Shown here: piece after piece, positions 45,846 to 54,570 of the stretch
Numbering within the stretch: position 1 is the first letter of the stretch
Layout of the letters: every line of letters starts with the position of its first letter
Assembly: GCF_902381825.1 (NCBI RefSeq)
Contig: NZ_LR698973.1
Coordinates: 155,698-219,697, forward strand
Origin: Pseudocoprococcus catus
GTDB taxonomy: Bacteria > Bacillota > Clostridia > Lachnospirales > Lachnospiraceae
Length of the DNA: 64,000 nt
Direction: 5' to 3'
Program-made: the position numbers and the translations under genes
Notes under the pieces: model-generated
What the model was told of the DNA's origin: nothing
Database searches by the model: none
What the model saw: the letters and a program-made list of their open reading frames with translations, nothing else

Positions 45846-45849
45846 GGCT

Positions 45850-46806
45850 ATGTCTTTTTCCAGCAAAGTCAAAGAAGAACTTTCAAAAGAGTGCAATAGT
45901 CCGCGCCATTGCTGCATTGCGGAAACGGCGGCAATTATCAGTATGTGCGGCAAGGTGATTTTTGATGAAAAAGATCACGTTCGAATAGAAATTCATACAG
46001 AAAATGTAACCGTTGCAAGAAAGTACTTTACATTATTGAAAAAAACATATAATATAAATACGGATATCTCAATCCGGCATAGTTCCAGTTTGAATAAGAA
46101 TCGGTCCTATGTTTTGTCTGTGAATGACGATGAAACAGCGAGAAAGATACTTATGACATGCAGGCTGATGAAGCCGTTTGGCGTGATTGAGGAAGATTTT
46201 TCCATATCAGACAGTTTGATTATTCAGAGAGAATGTTGCAAACGGGCATTTATCCGGGGCGCATTTCTGGCGGCAGGATCAGTCAGCGATCCGGTGAAGA
46301 CCTATCATTTTGAGATTGTTTGCCTGAGTGAGGCAAAGGCGAAACAACTGCAGATGATTATGGAGACATTCAATATCAATGCAAGGGTCATCAAGAGAAG
46401 AAAGTATTTTGTTGTCTATGTAAAGGACAGCTCGCAGGTCGTTGATCTGCTGAATATTATGGGTGCCTATAATGCGTTGATGGATATGGAGAATGTGCGC
46501 ATTGTCAAGGATATGCGCAACAACGTCAATCGTAAGGTTAACTGTGAAACAGCGAATATCAATAAGACTGTTTCAGCAGCTGTGAAACAGATTGAAGATA
46601 TCAGATTCATTCAGATGTCGTCGGCTTTTGACGAATTACCGGAATCTCTCCAGGAGATGGCAGAATTGAGGGTTCGCTATCCTGAGGCGACACTGGCCGA
46701 GCTCGGACAGTTGTTGGACACACCGGTTGGAAAGTCAGGTGTCAATCACCGATTGAAGAAGATCAGTCTTTTTGCTGATGAACTTCGGGAACGACATCAT
46801 CAATAG
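45850..46806 (+). CDS. whiA: WhiA DNA-binding protein
   Basis: Protein of 318 residues. The N-terminal part is a degenerate LAGLIDADG homing-endonuclease fold (RAFIRGAFLAAGSVSDP at about residues 125-140). The C-terminal ~85 residues are a helix-turn-helix domain (PEATLAELGQLLD with SGVNHRLKKI). WhiA influences cell division and chromosome segregation in Bacillota. It starts 4 bases after rapZ with AGGTGAGG in the rapZ end. Next comes the Crh-like gene, the same order as in Bacillus apart from yvcK. Confidence 0.95.
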   Translation: MSFSSKVKEELSKECNSPRHCCIAETAAIISMCGKVIFDEKDHVRIEIHTENVTVARKYFTLLKKTYNINTDISIRHSSSLNKNRSYVLSVNDDETARKILMTCRLMKPFGVIEEDFSISDSLIIQRECCKRAFIRGAFLAAGSVSDPVKTYHFEIVCLSEAKAKQLQMIMETFNINARVIKRRKYFVVYVKDSSQVVDLLNIMGAYNALMDMENVRIVKDMRNNVNRKVNCETANINKTVSAAVKQIEDIRFIQMSSAFDELPESLQEMAELRVRYPEATLAELGQLLDTPVGKSGVNHRLKKISLFADELRERHHQ

Positions 46807-46835
46807 GGGTATTATCGAAAGGCGAGGTATATTTT

Positions 46836-47093
46836 ATGATTTCAAAGAACATTACAATCAATATTCCTACAGATATGGAAGCGCGTCCTGTGGCTTTACT
46901 TGTACAGGTTGCAAGCCAGTTTGAAAGCAATATTTACGTAGAAGTTGAAGATAAAAAGGTGAATGCAAAGAGCATTATGGGTATGATGACACTTTCTATT
47001 GCGCCGGGTGAAGAAGTGACGATCATCACGAAAGGTGTCGATGAAGAAGAAGCGATGAACAAGATCGAAGAATACCTGACAACATCGAAATAA
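46836..47093 (+). CDS. crh: Crh-like HPr paralogue
   Basis: Protein of 85 residues with the HPr fold. The active-site His15 of HPr (GIHARPA) is replaced by Glu15 (DMEARPV), so it cannot carry PTS phosphate. The regulatory Ser46 is kept in AKSIMGMM. This is the pattern of Bacillus Crh (Gln15), which after Ser46 phosphorylation by HprK helps CcpA repress catabolic genes. Its place after whiA and in the same run as hprK supports the role. AAGGCGAGG precedes the ATG; a terminator follows at 47125-47195. Confidence 0.9.
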   Translation: MISKNITINIPTDMEARPVALLVQVASQFESNIYVEVEDKKVNAKSIMGMMTLSIAPGEEVTIITKGVDEEEAMNKIEEYLTTSK

Positions 47094-47124
47094 ACATATT
47101 TTATTATAAAGATCGACAGGAAAG

Positions 47125-47195
47125 AGGCTGTTGTAAAACCGGTTCTCAAGCACAGCAGTATTGTGCGGGTGCTCGTTTTACAGCAGTCCTTTTTC
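47125..47195 (+). terminator. Terminator after the Crh-like gene
   Basis: AGGCTGTTGTAAAAC pairs with GTTTTACAGCAGTCCT (one-base bulge and wobble), has an inner GCACA/TGTGC stem, and ends in TTTTT. Confidence 0.85.
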
Positions 47196-47278
47196 GTGTC
47201 AAGAAGATGAGTATGACCGCGAAAAAAACAGCTGCTTCGCGGTTGGGTGATAGACTATCAGGAGAAAGGAGAGTACGC

Positions 47279-50200
47279 ATGGATTTTACACATTTGCACG
47301 TTCATACAGAATACAGTCTGTTGGATGGCTCCAATAAAATCAAAGAACTGATCGCCAGAGTCAAGGAACTTGGCATGGACAGTGTGGCCATCACAGATCA
47401 CGGTGTTATGTATGGTGTGATTGATTTTTATAAGGAAGCACAGAAGCAGGGCATTCATCCGGTCATCGGCTGTGAGGTTTATGTGGCACCGGGTTCACGT
47501 TTTGACAAAAGCGGCAATATGAGCAGCAACAGATATCACCATCTGGTATTGCTTGCGGAGAATGATACCGGTTATCATAATCTGATGAAAATTGTATCCA
47601 AAGGTTTTACGGAAGGCTTTTATTATAAGCCCCGTGTAGATAAAGAACTTTTAAAAGAATATCATGAAGGCATCATTGCTCTCAGTGCCTGCCTGGCAGG
47701 AGAGATTCCAGATGCATTGAGAAAAGGCCTGTATCAAACGGCTTTGAATGCAGCACAGGAAATGTCAGAAATCTTCGGTGAAGATCATTTTTATCTGGAA
47801 TTGCAGGATCATGGCATTCCGGATCAGAAAACGGTGAATCAGGGATTGCTTCGGCTGGCGAAAGATACAGGCCTTGAATTGGTAGCAACCAATGATATTC
47901 ATTACACATTGGCCGAAGATGCTCAGGCGCATGACGTATTGCTGTGCATCCAGACAGGCAAGAAAGTGGCGGATACGGATAGAATGCGTTATGAGGGCGG
48001 TCAGTATTATGTCAAATCACCGGAAGAGATGGCATCGCTGTTCCCTTATGCCCGTGAGGCTATCGAGAATACGCACAAAATTGCCATGCGATGCCATGTG
48101 GATATCGAGTTCGGTCATTACAAACTGCCGGAATTTCCTGTGCCGGAAGGGTACGATTCATGGGAATATCTGCAGAAACTTGTCTGGGACGGTTTTTATG
48201 AAAGATACCCGCAGGCGGATGAGAAGCTCAAAGAGCGTGTCAGCTATGAATTAAATACCATCAAAACCATGGGATTCGTGGATTATTTCCTGATTGTATG
48301 GGATTTTATTCATTATGCCAAAGAGCATGACATTATGGTCGGACCGGGCCGAGGTTCGGCAGCAGGAAGCATTGTATCCTACTGTCTGGATATTACAACC
48401 CTGGATCCGATTCGCTACAATTTACTCTTTGAGCGATTCCTGAATCCGAACCGTGTGACGATGCCCGATATCGACGTGGATTTCTGTTTTGAAAGACGAC
48501 AGGAAGTCATTGATTATGTTGTCAGAAAATATGGCAAAGAGCGCGTGGTGCAGATTGTTACATTTGGTACAATGGCAGCGCGGGGTGTGATCCGTGATGT
48601 GGGGCGTGTCCTGGATCTGCCTTATGCCATCTGTGATAGTGTGGCCAAGATGATTCCGAATGAGCTTGGTATTACCATCGATAAGGCGCTGAAGATGAAT
48701 CCGGAGCTGAAAAAGCTCTATGACGGGGATGACAGTATCCACAATTTGATTGATATGGCAAGAAGACTGGAAGGCCTGCCGCGGCATACATCCATGCATG
48801 CTGCCGGTGTTGTTATCAGCCCGAAGGCTGTCGATGAGTTTGTACCGCTGTCGAGAGGCGCAGACGATGTGATCACGACACAATACACCATGACCACGCT
48901 GGAAGAGCTGGGACTGCTGAAAATGGACTTTCTGGGGCTGCGTACACTGACTGTTATTCGGAATGCAGTGAAGCTGATCAATGCAGACGGTCGGCATCAT
49001 GTGGACATGCATGAGATTGATTACAATGACAAGGCTGTTTTTGATATGATCGGAACAGGAAAAACCGACGGTATTTTTCAGCTTGAAAGTTCAGGAATGA
49101 AGAGCTTCATGAAGGAACTGAAACCCCATAATCTCGAGGATATCATTGCAGGTATTTCGCTTTATCGTCCAGGGCCAATGGATTTTATTCCGCGTTATAT
49201 CAAGGGAAAGAACGAACCGGCGTCCATCACGTATGAGTGTCCTCAGCTGGAAGAGATTCTGGAACCGACCTATGGCTGTATTGTCTATCAGGAACAGGTC
49301 ATGCAGATTGTTATGAAACTGGCCGGTTATGATCTGGGACGAAGCGACCTTGTGCGTCGAGCTATGTCGAAGAAAAAAGCGGATGTGATGGCGAAGGAAC
49401 GCCAGTACTTTGTGTACGGCAATGATGAACTGGGTGTGCCCGGCTGTATTGCCAACGGTATTGATGAGGCGACGGCCAACAGGATCTTTGATGAGATGAC
49501 GGATTTTGCCAAGTATGCCTTCAATAAGTCCCATGCAGCAGCCTATACCATTGTTTCTTATCAGACAGCATGGCTGAAATACTACTATCCGGTAGAGTTC
49601 ATGGCGGCTCTGATGACATCTGTCATCGACAATTCAGTGAAAGTTGCAGAATATATTATGACCTGCAGACAGATGGGCATTAAGATACTGCCGCCGGATA
49701 TTAATCATGGCGTCAGCAGTTTCTCTGTGGACAACGGCAGAATCCTTTACGGGCTTTCTGCGGTCAAAAGTATCGGAAGACCGGTGGTGGCAGCCATTGA
49801 ACAGGAGAGAACCCTGGCGGGACCATTTACAAGCCTGAAGAATTTCATTGAGCGTATGAGCGGCAAGGAAGTCAATAAACGTTCCATTGAGAATTTTATC
49901 AAGGCAGGTGCCTTTGACAGCTTTGGAGCCACAAGGCGGCAGCAGATGATGGTTTATGCGCAGATTATGGATCAGGTGGCTCAGGACAGAAAGAAAAATA
50001 TCAGCGGTCAGATGACATTATTCGATTTCATGGACGAAGAAGAAAAACAGGCTTTTGAGATTCGTTATCCGAATGTGGGTGAGTATGACAAAGGCACCCT
50101 CCTTTCCTTTGAGAAGGAAGTCCTCGGGGTATATATCAGCGGACATCCTCTGGATGATGTGGCTGAGAGTTGGCGCAGAAATGTCACGGCGGTGACCTCC

Positions 50201-50749
50201 GATTTCTATGTCAATGAGGAAAGCGGTATGCCGAATGTGGTCGATCAGTCATTGGTGGTCATTGGCGGTATGGTGACGGGCAAAACAGTTAAATCAACAA
50301 AGAACAATAAGATGATGGCTTTTATTCAGTTGGAGGATCTGCTGGGAACAGTAGAAGTCATTATTTTTCCGAATGATTATGAGAAATACCAGGCTGAGCT
50401 GACAGAGGAGGCGAAGCTCTACATCAAGGGCCGTGTGTCTGCTTCGGAGGATCAGCAGGCGAAACTGATCGCGGAGAAGATCATTCCTTTTGATAAGGTG
50501 CCAAAGGAAGTATGGTTGCAGTATCCGGACAAGAACAGCTTTATCGGACAGCAGGAAACCCTGTACAAAACCCTGGCGGGGCATTCGGGTAATGACCGGG
50601 TCATCATATTCTGTAAAGTGGAAAAAGCCATTAAGAAACTGCCTGTATCATGGAATATAAAGGCAGAGGAAGAAATTCTTGACCAGCTTGGAACAGTATT
50701 GGGAAAAGAAAACGTAAAAGTTCGGGAAACTGTCTTGAAAAGCTTCTAA
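47279..50749 (+). CDS. dnaE: DNA polymerase III subunit alpha (DnaE type)
   Basis: Protein of 1156 residues. An N-terminal PHP domain reads THLHVHTEYSLLDG. The polymerase core has GPGRGSAAGSIVSYC and the catalytic Asp pair in MPDIDVDF (~400). A helix-hairpin-helix region follows, then an OB fold near the end (LVVIGGMVTGKTVK). This is the DnaE class, which in Bacillota works beside PolC. ATG 47279 has GGAGAAAGGAGAG upstream; ATG 47207 lacks one and lies at the terminator. It is followed by pfkA after 69 bases, a common Lachnospiraceae pairing. Confidence 0.97.
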   Translation: MDFTHLHVHTEYSLLDGSNKIKELIARVKELGMDSVAITDHGVMYGVIDFYKEAQKQGIHPVIGCEVYVAPGSRFDKSGNMSSNRYHHLVLLAENDTGYHNLMKIVSKGFTEGFYYKPRVDKELLKEYHEGIIALSACLAGEIPDALRKGLYQTALNAAQEMSEIFGEDHFYLELQDHGIPDQKTVNQGLLRLAKDTGLELVATNDIHYTLAEDAQAHDVLLCIQTGKKVADTDRMRYEGGQYYVKSPEEMASLFPYAREAIENTHKIAMRCHVDIEFGHYKLPEFPVPEGYDSWEYLQKLVWDGFYERYPQADEKLKERVSYELNTIKTMGFVDYFLIVWDFIHYAKEHDIMVGPGRGSAAGSIVSYCLDITTLDPIRYNLLFERFLNPNRVTMPDIDVDFCFERRQEVIDYVVRKYGKERVVQIVTFGTMAARGVIRDVGRVLDLPYAICDSVAKMIPNELGITIDKALKMNPELKKLYDGDDSIHNLIDMARRLEGLPRHTSMHAAGVVISPKAVDEFVPLSRGADDVITTQYTMTTLEELGLLKMDFLGLRTLTVIRNAVKLINADGRHHVDMHEIDYNDKAVFDMIGTGKTDGIFQLESSGMKSFMKELKPHNLEDIIAGISLYRPGPMDFIPRYIKGKNEPASITYECPQLEEILEPTYGCIVYQEQVMQIVMKLAGYDLGRSDLVRRAMSKKKADVMAKERQYFVYGNDELGVPGCIANGIDEATANRIFDEMTDFAKYAFNKSHAAAYTIVSYQTAWLKYYYPVEFMAALMTSVIDNSVKVAEYIMTCRQMGIKILPPDINHGVSSFSVDNGRILYGLSAVKSIGRPVVAAIEQERTLAGPFTSLKNFIERMSGKEVNKRSIENFIKAGAFDSFGATRRQQMMVYAQIMDQVAQDRKKNISGQMTLFDFMDEEEKQAFEIRYPNVGEYDKGTLLSFEKEVLGVYISGHPLDDVAESWRRNVTAVTSDFYVNEESGMPNVVDQSLVVIGGMVTGKTVKSTKNNKMMAFIQLEDLLGTVEVIIFPNDYEKYQAELTEEAKLYIKGRVSASEDQQAKLIAEKIIPFDKVPKEVWLQYPDKNSFIGQQETLYKTLAGHSGNDRVIIFCKVEKAIKKLPVSWNIKAEEEILDQLGTVLGKENVKVRETVLKSF

Positions 50750-50818
50750 AACTGTATTAAAATATTTCTAATGGATTTGAGATAAAAGATTAAGACAGCG
50801 TAAGTGGAGGAATTGAGC

Positions 50819-51793
50819 ATGAATGATGGTGTAAAAACAATAGGTGTACTGACAAGCGGTGGAGATGCACCGGGAATGAATGCTGCAGTTCGAGCGGTCG
50901 TCAGAACGGCGATTGCTTACGGCTGTCAGGTCAAGGGGATTCAGAAGGGATATTCAGGACTGTTGGAGGAAGAGATCATTGATCTGTATGCCGGCAGTGT
51001 ATCTGATATTATCAATCGCGGCGGTACATTTTTATACACAGCCAGATGTGAGGAGTTTCGTACAGAGGAAGGCCAGAGAAAGGGCGCAGAGATCTGCAGG
51101 AAGCATGGCATAGACAGTGTTGTTGTTATCGGCGGTGACGGTTCTTTCCAGGGCGCAAGAAAGCTGGCGGCTCATGGTATCAATACCATTGGTGTACCGG
51201 GAACCATTGATCTGGATATTGCATGTACAGACTATACGATTGGTTTTGATACGGCGGTGAATACAGCGATGGAGGCCATTGACAAGGTCCGCGATACATC
51301 CACATCCCATGAGCGATGCAGTATTATTGAAGTTATGGGAAGAAATGCCGGATATATTGCACTTTGGTGCGGTATTGCCAACGGTGCAGAGGATATCCTG
51401 CTTCCTGAATTATATAATTACGATGAGGAAGCCTTGATTGATCATATTATTGCCAACCGAAGAAGGGGCAAGAAGCATCATATTATCATCAATGCAGAGG
51501 GTGTTGGCCATTCCACCAGCATGGCCAAGCGGATTGAAGCGGCCACCGGCATTGAGACGAGGGCAACGATACTTGGACATCTGCAGAGAGGCGGAAGCCC
51601 GACTGCGAAGGACAGAGTGATGGCTTCCGTCATGGGAGCCTATGCTGTAGACGCTCTGATGGGCGGCAAGAGCAATCGTGTTGTTGCTTATAAGGACGGC
51701 AAGTATGTTGATTATGATATTGAGGAAGCATTGGCGATGCAGAAGGAGCTGGATCCGTTCCAGTACAGTGTAGCCAAGATCCTTGCACGCTAG
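50819..51793 (+). CDS. pfkA: ATP-dependent 6-phosphofructokinase
   Basis: Protein of 324 residues, the committed step of glycolysis. SGGDAPGMNAAVRAVVR and GGDGSFQGA form the ATP site; the Gly in VPGTID (not Lys) marks ATP rather than pyrophosphate use. The usual TIDND reads TIDLD: both Asp are kept but the Asn is Leu. MGRNAGYIA and GHLQRGGSPTAKDR bind fructose 6-phosphate. ATG 50819 with GGAGG is chosen over GTG 50804. Its TAG stop lies inside the left arm of the inverted repeat at 51790-51878. Confidence 0.95.
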   Translation: MNDGVKTIGVLTSGGDAPGMNAAVRAVVRTAIAYGCQVKGIQKGYSGLLEEEIIDLYAGSVSDIINRGGTFLYTARCEEFRTEEGQRKGAEICRKHGIDSVVVIGGDGSFQGARKLAAHGINTIGVPGTIDLDIACTDYTIGFDTAVNTAMEAIDKVRDTSTSHERCSIIEVMGRNAGYIALWCGIANGAEDILLPELYNYDEEALIDHIIANRRRGKKHHIIINAEGVGHSTSMAKRIEAATGIETRATILGHLQRGGSPTAKDRVMASVMGAYAVDALMGGKSNRVVAYKDGKYVDYDIEEALAMQKELDPFQYSVAKILAR

Positions 51794-51878
51794 TACATCG
51801 TTTTCGAAATAACTATACCATTCACTTGCCTGCGAATCCGAGTGTACAGGTATAGTTATTTACGAAACGATGTACTAG
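51790..51878. repeat. 89-bp perfect-ended inverted repeat at the pfkA stop codon
   Basis: CTAGTACATCGTTT pairs with AAACGATGTACTAG. After a 3-base mismatch (TCG against ACG), AAATAACTATACC pairs with GGTATAGTTATTT, around a ~29-base loop. The pfkA TAG (51791-51793) is part of the left arm. There is no T-run after it, so it is not a standard terminator; it may be a small palindromic mobile repeat or an mRNA-stabilising hairpin. Confidence 0.85.
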
Positions 51879-51932
51879 TCCACATTGATATAATTACAGA
51901 ACAGATATAACTGAATCATACAGAGATATTCA

Positions 51933-51998
51933 GGGGCTGTCGTCAGAAAATTCCGCAGTGGCTTTGAGCCATCGGGAAGAGGCGGCAGCTCTTTTTTT
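51933..51998 (+). terminator. Terminator directly before the rRNA methyltransferase gene
   Basis: GGGCTGTCG pairs with CGGCAGCTC across a long loop and is followed by TTTTTTT. The ribosome site GAAGGAGGAG comes 2-3 bases later, so the hairpin could end pfkA transcripts or attenuate the next gene. Confidence 0.6.
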
Positions 51999-52011
51999 GA
52001 AGGAGGAGAAG

Positions 52012-52794
52012 ATGATCACAAGTGTTTCCAATCCACAGATGAAAAGGATTAAAGAACTTTTGAATAAGAGTAAGCAGAGAAGAAAGGAAAAGTGTTTTGT
52101 GGCAGAGGGCATCCGGATGGTTGCAGAAACTCCGGCGGACAGACTGGAGAAGGTTTATGTATCTGAGAGCTTTTACAGGCATCCGCCGGAACTTCGGGGA
52201 CTGGATCTTTCGAAGGCACTGATCGTGGATGATCAGGTATTCCGACAGGTTTCCGATACACAGACACCTCAGGGAATTATGGCGGTTGTCAGACAGCAGG
52301 AGAACAGTCTGGACGCTATTATGAAGCAGCCGGATGCATTGCTGCTGTTCCTTGAGAATATTCAGGATCCGGGTAATCTCGGCACCATGATGCGGACAGC
52401 GGAAGGAGCCGGCGTAACGGGGATCATTATGAGCCGTGAAACGACAGATATTTATAATCCGAAGACCATCAGGGCTACAATGGGTTCTCTGTACAGAATG
52501 CCGTTTGTCTATGTGGATGATTTCTGTGAGACTATCCGTATGGCAAAAGCACAGGGCATTCGGTTGTATGCGGCCCATTTAAAGGGAAAGCATACCTATG
52601 ACGGAGAAGACTACAGACAGCCTTCAGGATTTCTCATCGGCAATGAAGGCAATGGCCTGACGCAGGAAGCGGCTGACAGTGCCACGGATTACATCAGAAT
52701 TCCTATGGGAGGACAGCTTGAATCGCTGAATGCAGCGGTTGCAGCGGCGGTGCTGATGTATGAGGCGAATCGCCAGAGAAGAGAACAATTGTAA
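52012..52794 (+). CDS. SpoU/TrmH-family RNA 2'-O-methyltransferase
   Basis: Protein of 260 residues. The N-terminal substrate-binding part opens SVSNPQMKRIKELLNKSKQR. The SPOUT knot has the three family motifs NIQDPGNLGTMMRTA, GNEGNGLTQE and IRIPMGGQLESLNAAVAAAVLMYE. It methylates ribose in rRNA or tRNA using S-adenosylmethionine; the exact site is unknown. ATG 52012 has GAAGGAGGAG upstream; a longer frame from 51958 runs through the terminator hairpin. Confidence 0.93.
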   Translation: MITSVSNPQMKRIKELLNKSKQRRKEKCFVAEGIRMVAETPADRLEKVYVSESFYRHPPELRGLDLSKALIVDDQVFRQVSDTQTPQGIMAVVRQQENSLDAIMKQPDALLLFLENIQDPGNLGTMMRTAEGAGVTGIIMSRETTDIYNPKTIRATMGSLYRMPFVYVDDFCETIRMAKAQGIRLYAAHLKGKHTYDGEDYRQPSGFLIGNEGNGLTQEAADSATDYIRIPMGGQLESLNAAVAAAVLMYEANRQRREQL

Positions 52795-52882
52795 ATTGTT
52801 ATCATTTCGTAAGAAAAAATTCAGAAAATTCAGATTTATTAACATATCAAATGTCAATTGTTTTAAATAATGAGGAATGATA

Positions 52883-52911
52883 TAGACATCAACCGTAAAA
52901 AATGATATGAT
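52883..52911 (+). promoter_or_regulatory. Promoter for the NfeD/SPFH pair
   Basis: TAGACA (52883-52888), 17 bases, TATGAT (52906-52911), about 60 bases before GTG 52972. Confidence 0.6.
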
Positions 52912-52971
52912 GAAGACAACTACAGATATCAGACGCAGATGCGGAATAGAATGAGGCAAGGAGGGATTTGC

Positions 52972-53418
52972 GTGGAACAAATGGAGATTATCTGGCTGGC
53001 ATTGATGGCAGTTCTGCTGATCATAGAGATTATGACGCTGGGGTTGACGACAATCTGGTTTGCAGCAGGCGCTCTGTTTGCATTTCTGACAGCGTTGCTC
53101 GGATTGAATCAGGGAATCCAGATTGGCGTTTTTGTAGTTGTATCTGTTGTACTGCTGTTTTTCACAAGACCATGGGCTGTGAAGTATCTGAATACCAGAA
53201 CGGTCAAGACGAATACGGAGGCCCTGGTTGGCAAATCAGCCAGAGTCATTGCGGATATCAATAACCTGAAGGGTGAAGGTCAGGTTGTGATCAATGGTCT
53301 GGAATGGACAGCAAGAAGCTCGGATGATACCATCATTTTCAGAACAGGTGACGTTGTCACTGTTGTTGGTATTGAAGGCGTGAAACTCATTGTCGAAGGA
53401 CAGAAGAAAGGAGACTAA
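52972..53418 (+). CDS. NfeD-like membrane protein
   Basis: Protein of 148 residues. Two or three membrane helices (about 5-75) include the typical EIMTLGLTTIWFAAGALFAF. A C-terminal OB-fold domain follows with VGKSARVIADINNLKGEGQVVINGLEW. This is the short NfeD1b class that partners SPFH proteins. The start is GTG 52972, six bases after GGAGGG. It ends 1 base before the ATG of the SPFH gene, so they form a two-gene operon. Confidence 0.88.
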   Translation: MEQMEIIWLALMAVLLIIEIMTLGLTTIWFAAGALFAFLTALLGLNQGIQIGVFVVVSVVLLFFTRPWAVKYLNTRTVKTNTEALVGKSARVIADINNLKGEGQVVINGLEWTARSSDDTIIFRTGDVVTVVGIEGVKLIVEGQKKGD

Positions 53419-53419
53419 T

Positions 53420-54346
53420 ATGATTTTAGTGATTGTATTAATTATTATCCTGTTATTGATCTTAGCATCCTGCCTTAAGATCGTTCCCCAGGCCCATGCC
53501 TATGTTATTGAGCGTCTGGGTGCCTATCAGGGAACCTGGTCGGTTGGTTTTCATATCAAGATGCCGATCATTGACAAAGTTGCCAAGAAAGTTATCTTGA
53601 AGGAACAGGTTGTAGATTTTGCACCTCAGCCGGTTATTACGAAGGATAACGTTACCATGCGTATTGATACCGTTGTCTTCTATCAGATTACAGACCCGAA
53701 GCTGTATTGCTATGGTGTTCAGAATCCGATCATGGCCATTGAGAATCTGACAGCAACAACACTGCGTAATATTATCGGTGATCTGGAATTGGATGAGACG
53801 CTGACATCCCGTGAGATCATCAATGCCAAGATGCGCTCAACACTGGATGAAGCCACTGACCCATGGGGCATCAAGGTCAATCGTGTCGAACTGAAGAATA
53901 TTATCCCGCCATCTGCGATCCAGGATGCCATGGAGAAACAGATGAAGGCTGAACGTGAACGTCGAGAATCCATTCTGATCGCAGAAGGTGAGAAACGTTC
54001 TGCAATCCTGAAGGCAGAAGGCCATAAGGAATCTGTGATCCTGCAGGCTGAGGCAGATAAGCAATCTGCGATCCTTCATGCGGAAGCTGTGAAGGAAGCG
54101 AAGATCCGTGAGGCAGAAGGTGAAGCGCAGGCTATTTTGAAGATTCAGCAGGCCAATGCTGATGGTATCAAGTTCATTCGCGAAGCCGGTGCAGATTCAG
54201 CTGTTCTCCAGTTAAAGAGTCTGGAAGCTTTTGCGAAGGCGGCTGATGGTAAGGCCACGAAGATCATTATTCCGTCAGATATTCAGGGCATTGCAGGTCT
54301 TGCCACTTCTATTGCGGAAGTTGTCAAAGAGGCAGATGCCAAATAA
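53420..54346 (+). CDS. SPFH/Band 7 (stomatin-like) protein
   Basis: Protein of 308 residues. An N-terminal membrane anchor (MILVIVLIIILLLILASC) is followed by the SPFH domain beginning VPQAHAYVIERLGAYQGTW. A coiled-coil region of repeated EAxKxSAILxAE-like units (about 190-250) and a short C-terminus ending GIAGLATSIAEVVKE complete it. Such proteins form oligomeric scaffolds in membrane microdomains and act with NfeD proteins. ATG 53420 with AAAGGAG is chosen over an earlier in-frame ATG 53390. A terminator follows. Confidence 0.92.
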   Translation: MILVIVLIIILLLILASCLKIVPQAHAYVIERLGAYQGTWSVGFHIKMPIIDKVAKKVILKEQVVDFAPQPVITKDNVTMRIDTVVFYQITDPKLYCYGVQNPIMAIENLTATTLRNIIGDLELDETLTSREIINAKMRSTLDEATDPWGIKVNRVELKNIIPPSAIQDAMEKQMKAERERRESILIAEGEKRSAILKAEGHKESVILQAEADKQSAILHAEAVKEAKIREAEGEAQAILKIQQANADGIKFIREAGADSAVLQLKSLEAFAKAADGKATKIIIPSDIQGIAGLATSIAEVVKEADAK

Positions 54347-54385
54347 TGCTTAGAACATATGTAAATTTTCACCTAAGATCAGGCG

Positions 54386-54422
54386 AGCCGCTGTGCAGGT
54401 TGTACAGCGGCTTGTACTTTTT
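54386..54422 (+). terminator. Terminator after the SPFH gene
   Basis: GCCGCTGTGCA pairs with TGTACAGCGGC (one wobble) around GGT and is followed by TTGTACTTTTTT. Confidence 0.85.
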
Positions 54423-54468
54423 TACAAACTTATAACGAGAATGTTTAAGAAATTTTTCAGAATTTAGA

Positions 54469-54498
54469 TAGACAATCTTTAAAAAATGGGTGTATACT
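54469..54498 (+). promoter_or_regulatory. Promoter candidate for the PAP2 gene
   Basis: TAGACA (54469-54474), 18 bases, TATACT (54493-54498), about 70 bases before ATG 54571. Confidence 0.45.
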
Positions 54499-54570
54499 TC
54501 TGTTTGTATCAAGAAAGAAAGTAATTTTTAGTCGACCATAATAATTATAATAAGTTGTGGAGGAGTTCCT

